Positions 25,798-38,344 are shown, numbered from the stretch's first letter. The stretch: DNA of 64,000 nt from Bacillota bacterium (GCA_026627385.1 JAPNUR010000010.1:47490-111489); one strand, 5' to 3'. Numbers and translations are program-made. The notes: generated by a model not told the origin, from the letters alone.

Positions 25798-27138
25798 ATG
25801 AGAATCCGATATTCGTTGGCCTTAGCGTCAGTACTGAGTGCCGGTGCATTGATGGCGGTCGCCGTACCAGCCAGCGCCAAGACTACGGCGCCCTCATCGA
25901 GACCGGCTATAAAGTACCCAGCCTATCATAAGCACGTAACCATTACATTTTGGTCGTGGGTGCCGGGTATTCAGCATACTGTGGCGGCATTCGAAAAAGC
26001 TTACCCCACGATTCACGTCAAATACGAAAACGTCGGAGCAGGCAGCCCCGAATACGAAAAACTCTTAACGGCCATCAAAGCTAAAGAGGGGGCGCCTGAC
26101 GTAGTTCAGTTACCCTATTCGGAACTATCTACCATTGCCGCGACCGGTGGGTTAATGAATTTGTCCACCATCGGTGCAAACAAGTACAAGGGTAATTTCG
26201 AGCCGTGGGCGTGGAGCCTGGTCTCCATGAATGGCGGGGTCTACGGCATCCCTCAGGACCAAGGGCCGCTGGCTTTGGCTTATAATGTCGACATCTTTAA
26301 GAAGTATCATCTTTCTGTCCCCCGCACCTGGAGTCAATTCGAGGCGGAAGCTAAAGAGCTCCACCAAAAGGCGCCACAGCTGTACTATAACATTCAGTTT
26401 AGTCCGTCCGACGAAGGCCTCTATAAGGGCCTAGCCTGGCAACTTGATGGCCATGTAGGAAACTTTATTCACGGGCAATGGCATTTTACGACCAACAGCG
26501 CTCCGTGGAAACGCGTCATGTCGATGGTGCAAACCATGACGTTTAACAATTGGGTTCCCGATAACATCCCGAGTTTTACGTTGCAGTCAGATCGCTTGTA
26601 TGCCGAGGACAAAGTAGCTACAGAAATTGTCGCCGCGTGGGGGCCGCTCTTGTTGCAACAAGAAGCGCCAAAGGACGCGGGACAGTGGAGAGTTGCACCG
26701 CTGCCCGAATGGGTGCCAGGACATCCCTCGTCAGGCGATTGGGGGGGATCTTCGGACGCCGTTACTGTTCAAACGAAGCATCCTCATGCATCACTCTTAT
26801 TCGCCCTCTGGATTAACACCAATCCCAAAGCTATAGGTCTGGATTGGGTTAACGGAGGATTATACCCGGCCGACATCGCTGGAACTAAATTGCCCGCACT
26901 CTCCAAGCCTTGGCCATACTTTGGCAATCAAAAGATCGGCACCGTATTCCGCAAGATGAGTTCTGTGGTCAATTTCCATTACAGCTATCCTCCGGTCATG
27001 GGATATTGGTCGTCTGAGTTGACAACCCTTCTGTCAAAGGCCGACACCCATCACACGTCTCTTATCGCGATGTTGAACACGCTAAACACCGACGTGACAA
27101 ATTTTGCTCGGTCGAGCGGATTATTGTCAGCTCCGTAA
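25798..27138 (+). CDS. Sugar ABC transporter substrate-binding protein
   Basis: 446 residues. An export signal (basic start, hydrophobic stretch to about residue 25, ending SAKT) without an evident lipobox, so the anchor in this Gram-positive-type cell is unclear. The mature part is a CUT1 extracellular solute-binding protein: TFWSWVPG, then AFEKAYPTIHVKYENV (about residues 62-77), and a C-terminal Trp/Tyr-rich sugar-contact region. AAGGAGG precedes the ATG. Third gene after the permeases, likely binding lactose or galacto-oligosaccharides. Confidence 0.87.
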   Translation: MRIRYSLALASVLSAGALMAVAVPASAKTTAPSSRPAIKYPAYHKHVTITFWSWVPGIQHTVAAFEKAYPTIHVKYENVGAGSPEYEKLLTAIKAKEGAPDVVQLPYSELSTIAATGGLMNLSTIGANKYKGNFEPWAWSLVSMNGGVYGIPQDQGPLALAYNVDIFKKYHLSVPRTWSQFEAEAKELHQKAPQLYYNIQFSPSDEGLYKGLAWQLDGHVGNFIHGQWHFTTNSAPWKRVMSMVQTMTFNNWVPDNIPSFTLQSDRLYAEDKVATEIVAAWGPLLLQQEAPKDAGQWRVAPLPEWVPGHPSSGDWGGSSDAVTVQTKHPHASLLFALWINTNPKAIGLDWVNGGLYPADIAGTKLPALSKPWPYFGNQKIGTVFRKMSSVVNFHYSYPPVMGYWSSELTTLLSKADTHHTSLIAMLNTLNTDVTNFARSSGLLSAP

Positions 27139-27220
27139 TGACTCGTCACCTAGCAAATGGCAGAAGTTCCCGAAAACCCCATTCGTGAAACGGAACCTTT
27201 TGTAACACAACAAAACAGGC

Positions 27221-27242
27221 GGACGGTCTCATCTGACCGTCC
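27221..27242 (+). terminator. Hairpin between the binding-protein gene and lacZ
   Basis: GGACGGTC-TCATCT-GACCGTCC is a perfect 8-bp stem with a 6-base loop, 80 bases after the binding-protein stop. No T-run follows, so it is more likely an mRNA-stabilising or attenuating element, which would leave more binding protein than enzyme mRNA, than a full terminator. Confidence 0.35.
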
Positions 27243-27300
27243 CAACCACATTCTTAGCAAAACATCCCAATTAACCCCAACAACTCCGGGAGGGTCGTAA

Positions 27301-30375
<3,075 letters not shown>

Positions 30376-30496
30376 ACGGCGAGAACCTTGTTAACAACGG
30401 ACGTGACACGTCGCGCCTTAGCTGCGCGATATAGGTGTCCACGGCATAATCCCTAAGGTTCAGCATGCAATTTTTCCATCATGAGGAGGACCCAAT

Positions 30497-32521
30497 GTGG
30501 CAAACCCTGTCTGGAACACATTAAAAGACTTGGCCTATGGGGGAGACTATAATCCCGAGCAGTGGCCAGAAGAAACCTGGCATGAAGACGTGGCCCTCAT
30601 GCGCGAAGCCGGGGTCAATCTGGTGTCCGTGGGCATTTTTTCATGGGCAAACTTGCAATATGGCCCAAATGAATGGCACTTTGACTGGCTGGACCGCGTC
30701 TTGGATCTCCTGCACCAGCATGACATTTTTGTTCTCCTGGCAACTGCTACAGCGTCTCCGCCGCCTTGGCTTACCAAACTACACCCTGAAATTCTGCCAG
30801 TCACCGCGGAAAATATTCGTCTTTCTCCGGGAGGCCGCCAGCATTACTGTCCAAGTTCGCCCTACTATCGCGCGGCGTCTAAAACCCTCGTTGAGCAGCT
30901 GGCCAAACGCTACGGAAACCACCCCGCCGTGGTAGGTTGGCACGTCGGTAACGAATATGGATGTCATGTGCCCCGTTGTTATTGCGACGAGTCCGCCCAG
31001 GATTTTCGGCGCTGGCTCAAATTGCGCTATCGTTCGCTTGAAGAGCTCAACCAGGCATGGTCGACCGCATTTTGGAGTCAACGGTACCAAGATTGGGATG
31101 AAATTCTTCCTCCTCGGGTTGCGCCAACATTTGTCAATCCGTCTCAACAACTTGATTTTCTGCGATTCAGTTCCGACGCGCTATTAGAATGTTTTAAACG
31201 GGAAGTCGAAGTTTTGCGACGCATTACGCCAGACAAGCCGGTGACAACCAATTTTATGGGGTTGTTCAAACCGTTAGATTACTTCCGCTGGGCTGCTGAA
31301 GAAGACTTCGTCTCGCATGACTCTTATCCAGATCCAGCTGATGCCGACAGTCCCGTGGCTGCTGCGTTAACATTTGATTTCATGCGCTCAGCGCGTCATG
31401 GGCAACCCTGGCTCCTTATGGAACAAGCGCCAAGCGCTGTAAATTGGCGACCGCACAACGTCCCCAAGGCCGACGGCCAATACCGTCTGTGGAGCTACCA
31501 GGCCATCGCACGAGGGGCCAATGGGGTGATGAACTTCCAGTGGCGCGCTTCACGCGGAGGGGCCGAAAAGTTTCACTCCGGCATGGTGCCCCATGCAGGA
31601 AAGGACACGCGCATTTTCCGGAACGTAGCGCAATTGGGACGCGAGCTTAAACATTTATCGGATGTGCTGGACAGTCAACTCTCTGCCGAAGTTGCCCTAG
31701 TAATGGACTGGTCAAGTTGGTGGGCCTTAGAACTCGATTCTCATCCATCCTCCCGCCTTTCGTTAACGGATCAGCTCCTGCGGGTCTACCGGATATTGTG
31801 GCGGAAAAATATTTCGGTAGACATCGTGGAGCCGTCGTCAGACCTATCGCGATATAAGGTCATGGTGGCTCCGAACCTTTATCTGGTTTCACAGCCTGCC
31901 GCCGAAAATCTTGCCCGTTATGTAGAGGGCGGTGGAGAGCTGGTGATGGGGTATTTTTCGTCGGTCGTGGATGAACACGATGTGGTTTTCCCAAACGGCG
32001 CGCCAGGCCCTTTAGCCGACATTCTTGGGATTCGTGTTGAAGAGTTTTGGCCCCTTGCCGACGGTCTCACTGTCGACGTTCATGGGATGAACGGGTTTCG
32101 GAGCACCGCTGACATCTGGAGCGAACTCATTAACCTAAAGGGAGCGGAGAGGTGGGCAGCTTTTGCCTCGGGACCCCTGAACGGTCACCCCGCAATCACC
32201 CGTAATCTCTACGGCCACGGTCGGGCCTGGTACGTGGCGACCCATCTACACATTGACGGTTTGGACACATTGCTCACTCATATTTTGCACACGGTGGGCG
32301 TCAATCCCTTGCTTATCAATGCACCGGAGATGGTAGAAGCGACCGTGCGGCGAGGTCCACACTCACAACATCTGTTCTTGCTAAACCACTCTGCAAACGA
32401 AGCACACGTCCAGCTAGATTCAACATGGCGAGGATCTTCCAAAATTGTTGACGGCAGAATAGGCGATGACAGTGTTTACTTATCACCGTTTGGCGTGGCC
32501 GTCTTTTCTAAGACTGACTGA
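30497..32521 (+). CDS. Beta-galactosidase, GH42
   Basis: 674 residues. TIM barrel starting YGGDYNPEQWPE; acid/base Glu in WHVGNEYGCH (about residue 150), nucleophile Glu in LLMEQAPSAVNW (about 310). The zinc-site cysteines of thermophile GH42 enzymes are visible as CHVPRCYCDE (about 155-164), with a partner Cys earlier. Trimerisation and C-terminal beta domains complete it. GTG start with GAGGAGG upstream. It lies 120 bases after lacZ, so the strain carries two unrelated beta-galactosidases in tandem; GH42 enzymes often prefer galacto-oligosaccharides or arabinogalactan fragments. Confidence 0.95.
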   Translation: MANPVWNTLKDLAYGGDYNPEQWPEETWHEDVALMREAGVNLVSVGIFSWANLQYGPNEWHFDWLDRVLDLLHQHDIFVLLATATASPPPWLTKLHPEILPVTAENIRLSPGGRQHYCPSSPYYRAASKTLVEQLAKRYGNHPAVVGWHVGNEYGCHVPRCYCDESAQDFRRWLKLRYRSLEELNQAWSTAFWSQRYQDWDEILPPRVAPTFVNPSQQLDFLRFSSDALLECFKREVEVLRRITPDKPVTTNFMGLFKPLDYFRWAAEEDFVSHDSYPDPADADSPVAAALTFDFMRSARHGQPWLLMEQAPSAVNWRPHNVPKADGQYRLWSYQAIARGANGVMNFQWRASRGGAEKFHSGMVPHAGKDTRIFRNVAQLGRELKHLSDVLDSQLSAEVALVMDWSSWWALELDSHPSSRLSLTDQLLRVYRILWRKNISVDIVEPSSDLSRYKVMVAPNLYLVSQPAAENLARYVEGGGELVMGYFSSVVDEHDVVFPNGAPGPLADILGIRVEEFWPLADGLTVDVHGMNGFRSTADIWSELINLKGAERWAAFASGPLNGHPAITRNLYGHGRAWYVATHLHIDGLDTLLTHILHTVGVNPLLINAPEMVEATVRRGPHSQHLFLLNHSANEAHVQLDSTWRGSSKIVDGRIGDDSVYLSPFGVAVFSKTD

Positions 32522-32945
32522 AGGTCTCATCGGCTCGGCTCCTTAAAGAGCGCGTTCTGTCCTGATTGAGTCTGTTGTACTCCGCGATAAGGCACCAGAC
32601 GGGCACGGGTGTCCCATACGTGACCTTTGTGCCGAGAATGCACTGGCACCGTCGGTTGTGGCACCCGTTCCGGTGGACATCGGCGATGATTTCCCACGAA
32701 ACGCATCGGTCTGGAGTCAACGGCCCCATCGGTACGTTATCTCACTCGCTAGGGTGTCGTCTTAAAGAGCAGAGAGGATTCTCCCCAACAACACCATCGT
32801 GCTCATCGACCACACAAACTCAAACCCCTACGGCCTGCTTCTCCCCCACCCGGTAGAGGATGCTGACCAGCGGGCTCAACGGATGAACCGCAACGTACCC
32901 CATGCTATAATATGAAGCATAGTCATGCTGAAAGGAGGGGCCTCA
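32522..32945 (+). other. Gene-free stretch with a promoter for the coiled-coil protein
   Basis: No gene is supported in the first 380 bases; a leftward frame (32508-32729) lacks a ribosome site and recognisable domain. Near the right end a consensus -10 TATAAT lies at 32906-32911, about 35 bases before the coiled-coil gene, with only a weak -35 (ATGAAC at 32883). It begins a region of lost or mobile DNA that extends to about 34.8 kb. Confidence 0.4.
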
Positions 32946-33389
32946 ATGGCCGAAGAGCCATCCCAGCCCACTCCGGCGTCGGTCGTCGAGATGCCGTGGG
33001 TGCTCTTGAGCAACCAGATTCAGCAGCTAAATGACAACATGAACGCACGCATGACGCAGCTAAGCGACACTCTTAACGCGCGCATGACGCAGCTAAGCGA
33101 CACTCTTAACGCGCGGCTCACCGAGCAGAAAACGTATCTAGACGATCACCTCGCGCAGTTCGAACGGCGCATTGACGAACGGTTGATGCACGTAGAGCAG
33201 AGAATCACGGCGCGCCTTGATGAGCATGACCGCCGGTTCGAAGCTATTGATCGCCGGTTCGAAGCTATTGATCATCGCTTCGAGACCATCGAACACCGTC
33301 TTGCATTCCGCGTTAACGTATGGGTAACCGTCGTGATTGCTGGCCTTACGTTGATCCTGGGCGCTCTCTTGGCCCACGTGCGGTTCTAA
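32946..33389 (+). CDS. Coiled-coil protein with C-terminal membrane anchor
   Basis: 147 residues. Residues 20-110 are a continuous heptad-type coiled coil containing two tandem internal repeats (LNARMTQLSDT twice, and RRFEAID twice plus a degenerate third). The C-terminus (VWVTVVIAGLTLILGALLAHV) is one membrane helix with a very short tail, so the coil would protrude from the membrane. AAAGGAGGGG precedes the ATG. No enzymatic motif is seen; similar short tail-anchored coiled coils are common near mobile DNA, with no known role. Confidence 0.7.
   Translation: MAEEPSQPTPASVVEMPWVLLSNQIQQLNDNMNARMTQLSDTLNARMTQLSDTLNARLTEQKTYLDDHLAQFERRIDERLMHVEQRITARLDEHDRRFEAIDRRFEAIDHRFETIEHRLAFRVNVWVTVVIAGLTLILGALLAHVRF
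33042..33107 (+). repeat. 33-bp tandem repeat (two copies) inside the coiled-coil gene
   Basis: The unit beginning AACGC(A/G)CGCATGACGCAG is present at 33042-33074 and 33075-33107 with one mismatch. It encodes 11 residues, a multiple that preserves the frame and nearly the helical phase. Confidence 0.9.
33231..33272 (+). repeat. 21-bp tandem repeat (two exact copies plus a diverged third)
   Basis: CGCCGGTTCGAAGCTATTGA plus T occurs at 33231-33251 and 33252-33272 exactly, then diverges. It adds seven residues (one heptad) per copy. Confidence 0.9.
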
Positions 33390-33801
33390 CACATGCCGCA
33401 TACCGGACTCGCCATGCATCGTAAATCGTCACGTGTGGGCATAAGATTGCAACCCGGCGCATATGAGCCATACATCTCTGCGAGGCTCACAAATGATGAT
33501 GAAGAAATCACAGTCCGGGCAGTTTCCCTTGCTGTTTTACCGGGTCTGGTTAACACACTGACGTTCTGACATTGATCTGACATTGACTTGATGGCGTCTT
33601 GTTCGACATCTGGCTGACCGACAAGATGTCCCACCGGATCAGCCACGATCCGCTACACCGGGCCTTAGCGCGGATCCCATGCCGCGCCCGCATGCAGAAC
33701 GGACATTGCGCTAGAGAGAATCATGACACCAGCCTGTTGGGGGCTCGCGGTAGGTACACTGCGAATAGAGGAAAAATTCTCCACGAAAGGTCTGGTGTCT
33801 C
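33390..33801. other. Gene-free stretch before the IS110 fragment
   Basis: About 410 bases. Part of it is presumably the non-coding left end of the IS110 element, but IS110 ends lack terminal inverted repeats, so the border cannot be placed. A leftward frame (33386-33646) gives no recognisable protein. Confidence 0.4.
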
Positions 33802-34299
33802 ATGGAACAGTATACCCGTTATCTTGGCTTCGACGTGTCGACCGCAACCATTGTCATCGCGGAGGCGCTTGCCGGACGCGAGCGCGCCCGCAATCTCGGC
33901 ACGATCCCCTATCGGCTGAACAGCGTCTCCCAGTGGATTCGGCGACAACCCGATGCCTCGTCCCTATTGATTTGCTACGAAGCCGGCCCTACCGGATTTG
34001 GCTTAGCCCGCCACGTACATCGTTTGGGAGTAGCGTGTGAGGTGATCGCCCCGGGCCTCATTTTCCACAAGGCCACCGAACGGGGCAAAACGGACCGACG
34101 GGATGCCCGCAAACGGGCCGAAGATTTGCGGGCCGGGAGCCTCACTCCCGTGCATCTGCCCTCGGAAGCGGAAGAAGCCTTTCGCGACCTCGTGCGGGCC
34201 CGTGCCGCGGCCATCGCCGACCGGCGACGATTGCGTCAACGGATGAAAAGCGCCCTGCTCCGTTGGGATATTCGACCTGATCACTTGCTTTCATATTAA
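33802..34299 (+). mobile_element. IS110-family transposase, N-terminal fragment
   Basis: 165 residues matching the DEDD (RuvC-like) N-terminal half of IS110/IS1111 transposases: YLGFDVSTATIVIA (first Asp), ICYEAGPTGFGLAR (Glu), and GKTDRRDARKRAEDL (last acidic residues), then a helical stretch. Full-length proteins are 330-420 residues with a second transposase_20 domain containing a catalytic serine; here the frame stops right after the helical linker (LLSY, TAA) and no continuation was found in other frames. So the copy is a dead fragment. Confidence 0.85.
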
Positions 34300-34792
34300 A
34301 ATTGGCCACGGTTTCCGCACGAAATACGTGCATCCACACTTCTTACAGCGACGCCGGCGTGGGCATTGTGGGTGAATCCTTACGGGGGCCCGCGAGATGC
34401 TTTTGGTGGCCATTGCGGTCGAACCCCTTTAAACCATTAGATAGCCGTACCGAAACAAGGAGCATGTTTCTAGATAACCGCGTCAAGACTCCTGTGTTCG
34501 GTGCTCATGCCAAAAACCCCAGCCTGGCGTTTCTCGTTTGCACCCATTGGCTGAACACCATTAAACCAGCCGAGAATCACAAACATATCGTTTCTCACCC
34601 GACCGTAGTCGCGCTGGTAACGCTCTGCCTCGACCATTAGCCTCCCCAGTTTTTTGGCTCCGGTTCGCCGACCAATCTGTGCAATGTGCAGGAGAGACGT
34701 CCTCCGTTCGCGAATGCGATCCCATAGGAACGTTCCCAAGGATCTGATTGTCCTTGCAATCTGACCATTGTTATCCCAAGGAGGATTTGACC
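34300..34792. other. Gene-free stretch between the IS110 fragment and the amidotransferase gene
   Basis: About 490 bases. A leftward open frame (34470-34826, 118 codons) overlaps the next gene's start in antisense and shows no family resemblance or ribosome site. The missing second half of the IS110 transposase is not present in any frame. I read this as decayed DNA plus the leader of the next gene. Confidence 0.4.
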
Positions 34793-35482
34793 GTGTGCGA
34801 AATGTTGGCGGTTGCCGCTCCAACACCCATTGCGATAGAAGACATCTTAGAATGGAGCCGGTTATTGGATGAATACGGGTTAGCCGGTTACGGATGGGGC
34901 CTCGTATGGGCGGACGGCACCCAGCTTTACCGTTACCGATCCGTCGAGGGAATCCGAAAGGATATTACAGCGCCGCGGGCGCTCCGCCATCTGACAGTGC
35001 AGCGGGCGATTGTCCATTTGCGCCGCCCAAGCCTCATGACTACCATTGGTCACGTCAATGTCCAGCCTTATCTCACTCCCGATAACGCATGGGCCTTTTC
35101 ACATAATGGATACCTGAAGCGCTATCACGATTATCGCGCCGATTACGCCGCCCACCTTGAAGGGACGTCCGATAGCGAGGTCGGTTTCCATTATTGGCTG
35201 GACCAACGGGCTCGAGGCCTTTCCCTTCAGGACAGCTTGATCGCCACCCACCGTACACTCCAAGGACAGGCAAACTTCATGGTATTGGGCCGGGATGGAA
35301 CGCTTGCCGTGTACGCCGGCAACGAGGAAAATGACGTGTATACCTTTCGCCTCGGTGCCATTTCTTTAGCCACGACCGCCCTGCATAGCTTTGACCGCTT
35401 TGTGTTCGACACCATCTTCCCAGGCGCTCAAGACATTCAACGTTTGGATCGGGGCACCTGTTGGCAGTTACCCGCGGGCTAA
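34793..35482 (+). CDS. Class II glutamine amidotransferase (YafJ-like)
   Basis: 229 residues. The start GTG-TGC places a cysteine at residue 2, which becomes the N-terminal nucleophile of Ntn-type glutamine amidotransferases after Met removal. Later blocks fit the fold: YGWGLVWADGT (about residues 34-44), AIVHLRRPS, NAWAFSHNGYL (about 100, the oxyanion-hole NG) and FMVLGRDGTLAVYAG. AAGGAGG lies 8 bases before the GTG. It is free-standing, so it hydrolyses glutamine or a gamma-glutamyl compound; neighbouring GS-like ligases make a role in gamma-glutamyl amide turnover plausible. The 3' end overlaps the convergent phosphodiesterase gene. Confidence 0.8.
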   Translation: MCEMLAVAAPTPIAIEDILEWSRLLDEYGLAGYGWGLVWADGTQLYRYRSVEGIRKDITAPRALRHLTVQRAIVHLRRPSLMTTIGHVNVQPYLTPDNAWAFSHNGYLKRYHDYRADYAAHLEGTSDSEVGFHYWLDQRARGLSLQDSLIATHRTLQGQANFMVLGRDGTLAVYAGNEENDVYTFRLGAISLATTALHSFDRFVFDTIFPGAQDIQRLDRGTCWQLPAG

Positions 35483-36613
35483 TCCCCCGGGGGGAATAAA
35501 AATCTCGAGCCAAGGAATTTGCATCTCTGCCGCTGTCGCGCCACCGTGTCCCCATAATCCGCCTGCTTCGCCGAGTTGATCCACCCAGGTCCACCCCGGC
35601 TCGGGAATGAGAAGGTAATCCCCGAGCCGGGCTCTAAGGTGCCCTAGCGTCGGCTGACCAAAATATCCGCGGGCAATGACATCATCGGTCTTTACTATCT
35701 CCACGGCGGCGGGAGTTAGCGTCTTTAAGATGCGATTACACCGGACCACATCCTCCACATCCACAGAAATGGCCGGCCCCACTCGAGCCACACGACGGGG
35801 AAGCTGCGGTATCTCCGCTTGCAGCTGATCATAGGGAATCACCCCGGCAATCGGTCTATGCCCGTGATCTGCGGTGATCCATAAGATCACCTGGCCCCCA
35901 TCAGAGGGCTCGATCGCGCTTAAGTGGTGATCAAGCATAGCCATTTCCGCACGCCACTCGTCGCTGTAGGCCCCGCGTTCATGATTAATGCTATCAATAC
36001 CCGAAGAATAAACATAAAAGAGACCTCGAGGCACACGGCTCAAAAGATCGTTAACGAGCACCGAAAGACCCGAATCGCGAATGTAGGTGTGGATCTCCTC
36101 CACCTCACGATGCAAGACATGGGTCAAGGGCCCGGTCCGCAGGCGATGCTCAAGCACAACCCGATACGGAACGTCCAGCGCTCGGCACACCGCGCCCGCC
36201 GGCGCGGCCGCGAGGCCGAATGTCTCGGGCAAGGGGCCGCGCAAGATGTCAATCACGCCTCCGTCAGCATACAACACCTGGCCAAGAATCCCGTGTACCG
36301 CAGGAGCCGTGCCGGTGACCAAGCTGGCCAGCGCTACTGGTGTGACCGAAGGCGAGACCGTTTGTATTGCGTATAAGCGATTTTCACTACGCGTCAACGC
36401 CCGGGCCAGGTGCGGCATCAACCCGCTGGCCAAAGCCGTCGTTAATTGGTCGTAACCCAACCCGTCTATGACCCACAGCACCAGCTGAACAACGCGTCCC
36501 GGCACTGCGCGAGTGGGCAAAAGTTTGCTTTCTCCAAACGACCTCTTTGAAAACAAGCGCCAAGCGTTCGGCATCACATCACTTAACGTGGCATCAACCC
36601 GATTATCCGTCAC
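35468..36613 (-). CDS. Alkaline-phosphatase-superfamily phosphodiesterase / nucleotide pyrophosphatase-like protein
   Basis: 381 residues of the type I phosphodiesterase/AP fold. The first metal Asp is in WVIDGLGYDQ (about residue 47), the nucleophile Thr in SPSVTPVALASL (about 90), and metal Asp-His in ITADHGHRP (about 258-266), with another His near LGHLRARLG. No signal peptide. GTG at 36611-36613 with AAAGGAGG 5-6 bases upstream. Substrate unknown; relatives hydrolyse nucleotide, phosphonate or phospholipid esters. Confidence 0.8.
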   Translation of the reverse strand: MTDNRVDATLSDVMPNAWRLFSKRSFGESKLLPTRAVPGRVVQLVLWVIDGLGYDQLTTALASGLMPHLARALTRSENRLYAIQTVSPSVTPVALASLVTGTAPAVHGILGQVLYADGGVIDILRGPLPETFGLAAAPAGAVCRALDVPYRVVLEHRLRTGPLTHVLHREVEEIHTYIRDSGLSVLVNDLLSRVPRGLFYVYSSGIDSINHERGAYSDEWRAEMAMLDHHLSAIEPSDGGQVILWITADHGHRPIAGVIPYDQLQAEIPQLPRRVARVGPAISVDVEDVVRCNRILKTLTPAAVEIVKTDDVIARGYFGQPTLGHLRARLGDYLLIPEPGWTWVDQLGEAGGLWGHGGATAAEMQIPWLEIFIPPGGLARG

Positions 36614-36661
36614 CTTTGCCTCCTTTAACCCTATACGACCTTCTTTTATAGTCACGATAAC

Positions 36662-36689
36662 AAAAGAGGCCGGTCGCCACACCGGCCTC
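36662..36689 (-). terminator. Rho-independent terminator of the GS/AhpD/Dabb/permease operon
   Basis: On the reverse strand GAGGCCGGT and ACCGGCCTC pair perfectly (9 bp, 6-base loop, 36689-36666) and are followed by TTTT. It lies 24 bases after the permease stop and closes the leftward operon. Confidence 0.85.
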
Positions 36690-36712
36690 CCCATGGATCG
36701 TTGTTTACACCA

Positions 36713-38302
36713 TTAACTCGCCGCATCCTCATCAAAGACTGCATGTCCTTGGTAGGCAAGACCCGCGCGAAAGCCCCAAAAATAGAATAACAGAGACAAC
36801 ACTACCAACGTGACACTGTCCCACGGAGAGGGAATCACGTTTTGCCCACCAAAATTGGTGCTACCCAAGTAGGATACGGCCATAATGGCCAGCTGGTATA
36901 CCGGAAACCACAAGCCATGAATCACGTCATCTCGTGTCAATGGCCGGCGACGGGCATAGAAAAAGAGCAACAGCAAACCCACAAATACGGAAGGCATGAG
37001 CACCCGAACCGATGCCCAGCCTGACCAAAAGATCATGAGCGTACTCACGGCAAACGCAAACGGCGCCAGGATTTGAGCCCATGGCAGCCGGTAAGGGCGA
37101 TGGACATCCGCATATTTGACGCGGAAGATGGCGAGGCTCAACGGGCCTGGCGCATAAGACAGCAAGAGCGCGCTTGCGACCAAGGGAAACAAGGACGAAA
37201 ATGATGGCAACAACACGATATAAAGGGCGGACACCACCAGCGTCAGGATCACCGAGGGGAGAGGAATTCCATTACCCGTCATCCGCGTAAAGAGCTGAGG
37301 CAGGTAGCCATCGTACTTGCCCAACGTATAACCAATCCGACTCGCGCCGCCAAAGTAAATGTAGCCGTCTTTAAACGAGGCAATCAACATGGTGAGCATG
37401 GCAATGAGCCCGACCATGGGCATCGCTAGCCCGCCAGCAATCGTGACGAAAGGATAGGCTAAGGCGTTAAGTTTGGCCCACCCGCCAACCGGCAATCCCA
37501 TGGCCCCCCAATGGATAGCGCCCACGTAAGCAAAGCTCTCCATGAAGTACACCACTAGCGTAATCACCATCGTCAAAAAAACTGCTTTAGGAATGGTTCG
37601 CCCCGGATCCTTCACTTCTTCTGCATAGTCAATGGGCTGGCGAAAACCGCCATATCCATAAATGGTGGCTGAAATAGCTAAGAAAAGGCCGTTCGTGCCA
37701 AAGGGCATAAAGCCGTGAAAATGACTCAGGTTCCCCCCGTTGAAGTGACCGAACAGCGCAATACACACGACAACTAATCCCAGGATGGTAAGCACCGTAA
37801 AAAGGTTGTTAAGCTGTCCCATATACCGGATGCGCAAGGTGTTGATGCCAAAGATCACTAATAAGACCACAAGGGAGGCAATGATGCCAGCCGCGGTTAA
37901 TGTGCCATTCTTGTACAGAGCCGGAATCCAATAACTGAGATACTCGACAAACGCCACCACAATAGACGGCACTGCGAGCGCATAACCCACCAACGACCCC
38001 CAAGCATTCATCGTGCCGACAATGGGACCGCTACTTTTCGCGGGGTAGTACGCCACGCCTCCCGCCCGCGGCCACATGGTCCCCAACTCAACGTAGGACA
38101 TCGCTACGGCTAACATCAAAAGAAAGGCGATAATCCACGAAAGAATTCCTGAGGGACCTGCTAACGCTAATACGGAAATGGGCGTAAATCCCACAGCTGG
38201 TCCTAAAATAGCTCCGGTTGCGAGAAACACCACGGTCCAAAAGCCAAGCTCTTTGTAATAACCGTGGTGCGTCTTCGGCGCCGGTTCGGCGCTTGCACTC
38301 AT
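36713..38302 (-). CDS. APC-family amino acid/amine permease
   Basis: 529 residues with about 12-14 membrane helices. The N-terminal block (FLATGAILGPAVGFTPI in helix 1, about residues 28-44) is the substrate-binding unwound helix of amino acid-polyamine-organocation transporters, and YGYGGFRQPIDYAEEVKDP (about 205-223) is the conserved helix 6/loop region. Last gene of the operon with the GS-like ligase, AhpD-like and Dabb proteins, 42 bases after Dabb. It probably imports the amine or amino acid that the ligase glutamylates. Confidence 0.9.
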   Translation of the reverse strand: MSASAEPAPKTHHGYYKELGFWTVVFLATGAILGPAVGFTPISVLALAGPSGILSWIIAFLLMLAVAMSYVELGTMWPRAGGVAYYPAKSSGPIVGTMNAWGSLVGYALAVPSIVVAFVEYLSYWIPALYKNGTLTAAGIIASLVVLLVIFGINTLRIRYMGQLNNLFTVLTILGLVVVCIALFGHFNGGNLSHFHGFMPFGTNGLFLAISATIYGYGGFRQPIDYAEEVKDPGRTIPKAVFLTMVITLVVYFMESFAYVGAIHWGAMGLPVGGWAKLNALAYPFVTIAGGLAMPMVGLIAMLTMLIASFKDGYIYFGGASRIGYTLGKYDGYLPQLFTRMTGNGIPLPSVILTLVVSALYIVLLPSFSSLFPLVASALLLSYAPGPLSLAIFRVKYADVHRPYRLPWAQILAPFAFAVSTLMIFWSGWASVRVLMPSVFVGLLLLFFYARRRPLTRDDVIHGLWFPVYQLAIMAVSYLGSTNFGGQNVIPSPWDSVTLVVLSLLFYFWGFRAGLAYQGHAVFDEDAAS

Positions 38303-38344
38303 GCGCTATGGCTCCTTTCATCGAATAATCGCTTCATCGCTAGC

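Noticed and set aside
32508..32729. Leftward 73-codon frame as a transposase remnant
   Set aside because: A stretch vaguely like an integrase C-terminus, but no catalytic motif or inverted repeat; too weak to claim.
33390..34300. CRISPR array or other regularly spaced repeats around the IS110 fragment
   Set aside because: The only repeats nearby are the two coding tandem repeats at 33042-33272, which have no spacers.
34470..34826. Leftward 118-codon open frame before the amidotransferase gene
   Set aside because: No start signal, antisense to the N-terminus of a well-supported gene, and no recognisable family; I could not link it to a transposase.
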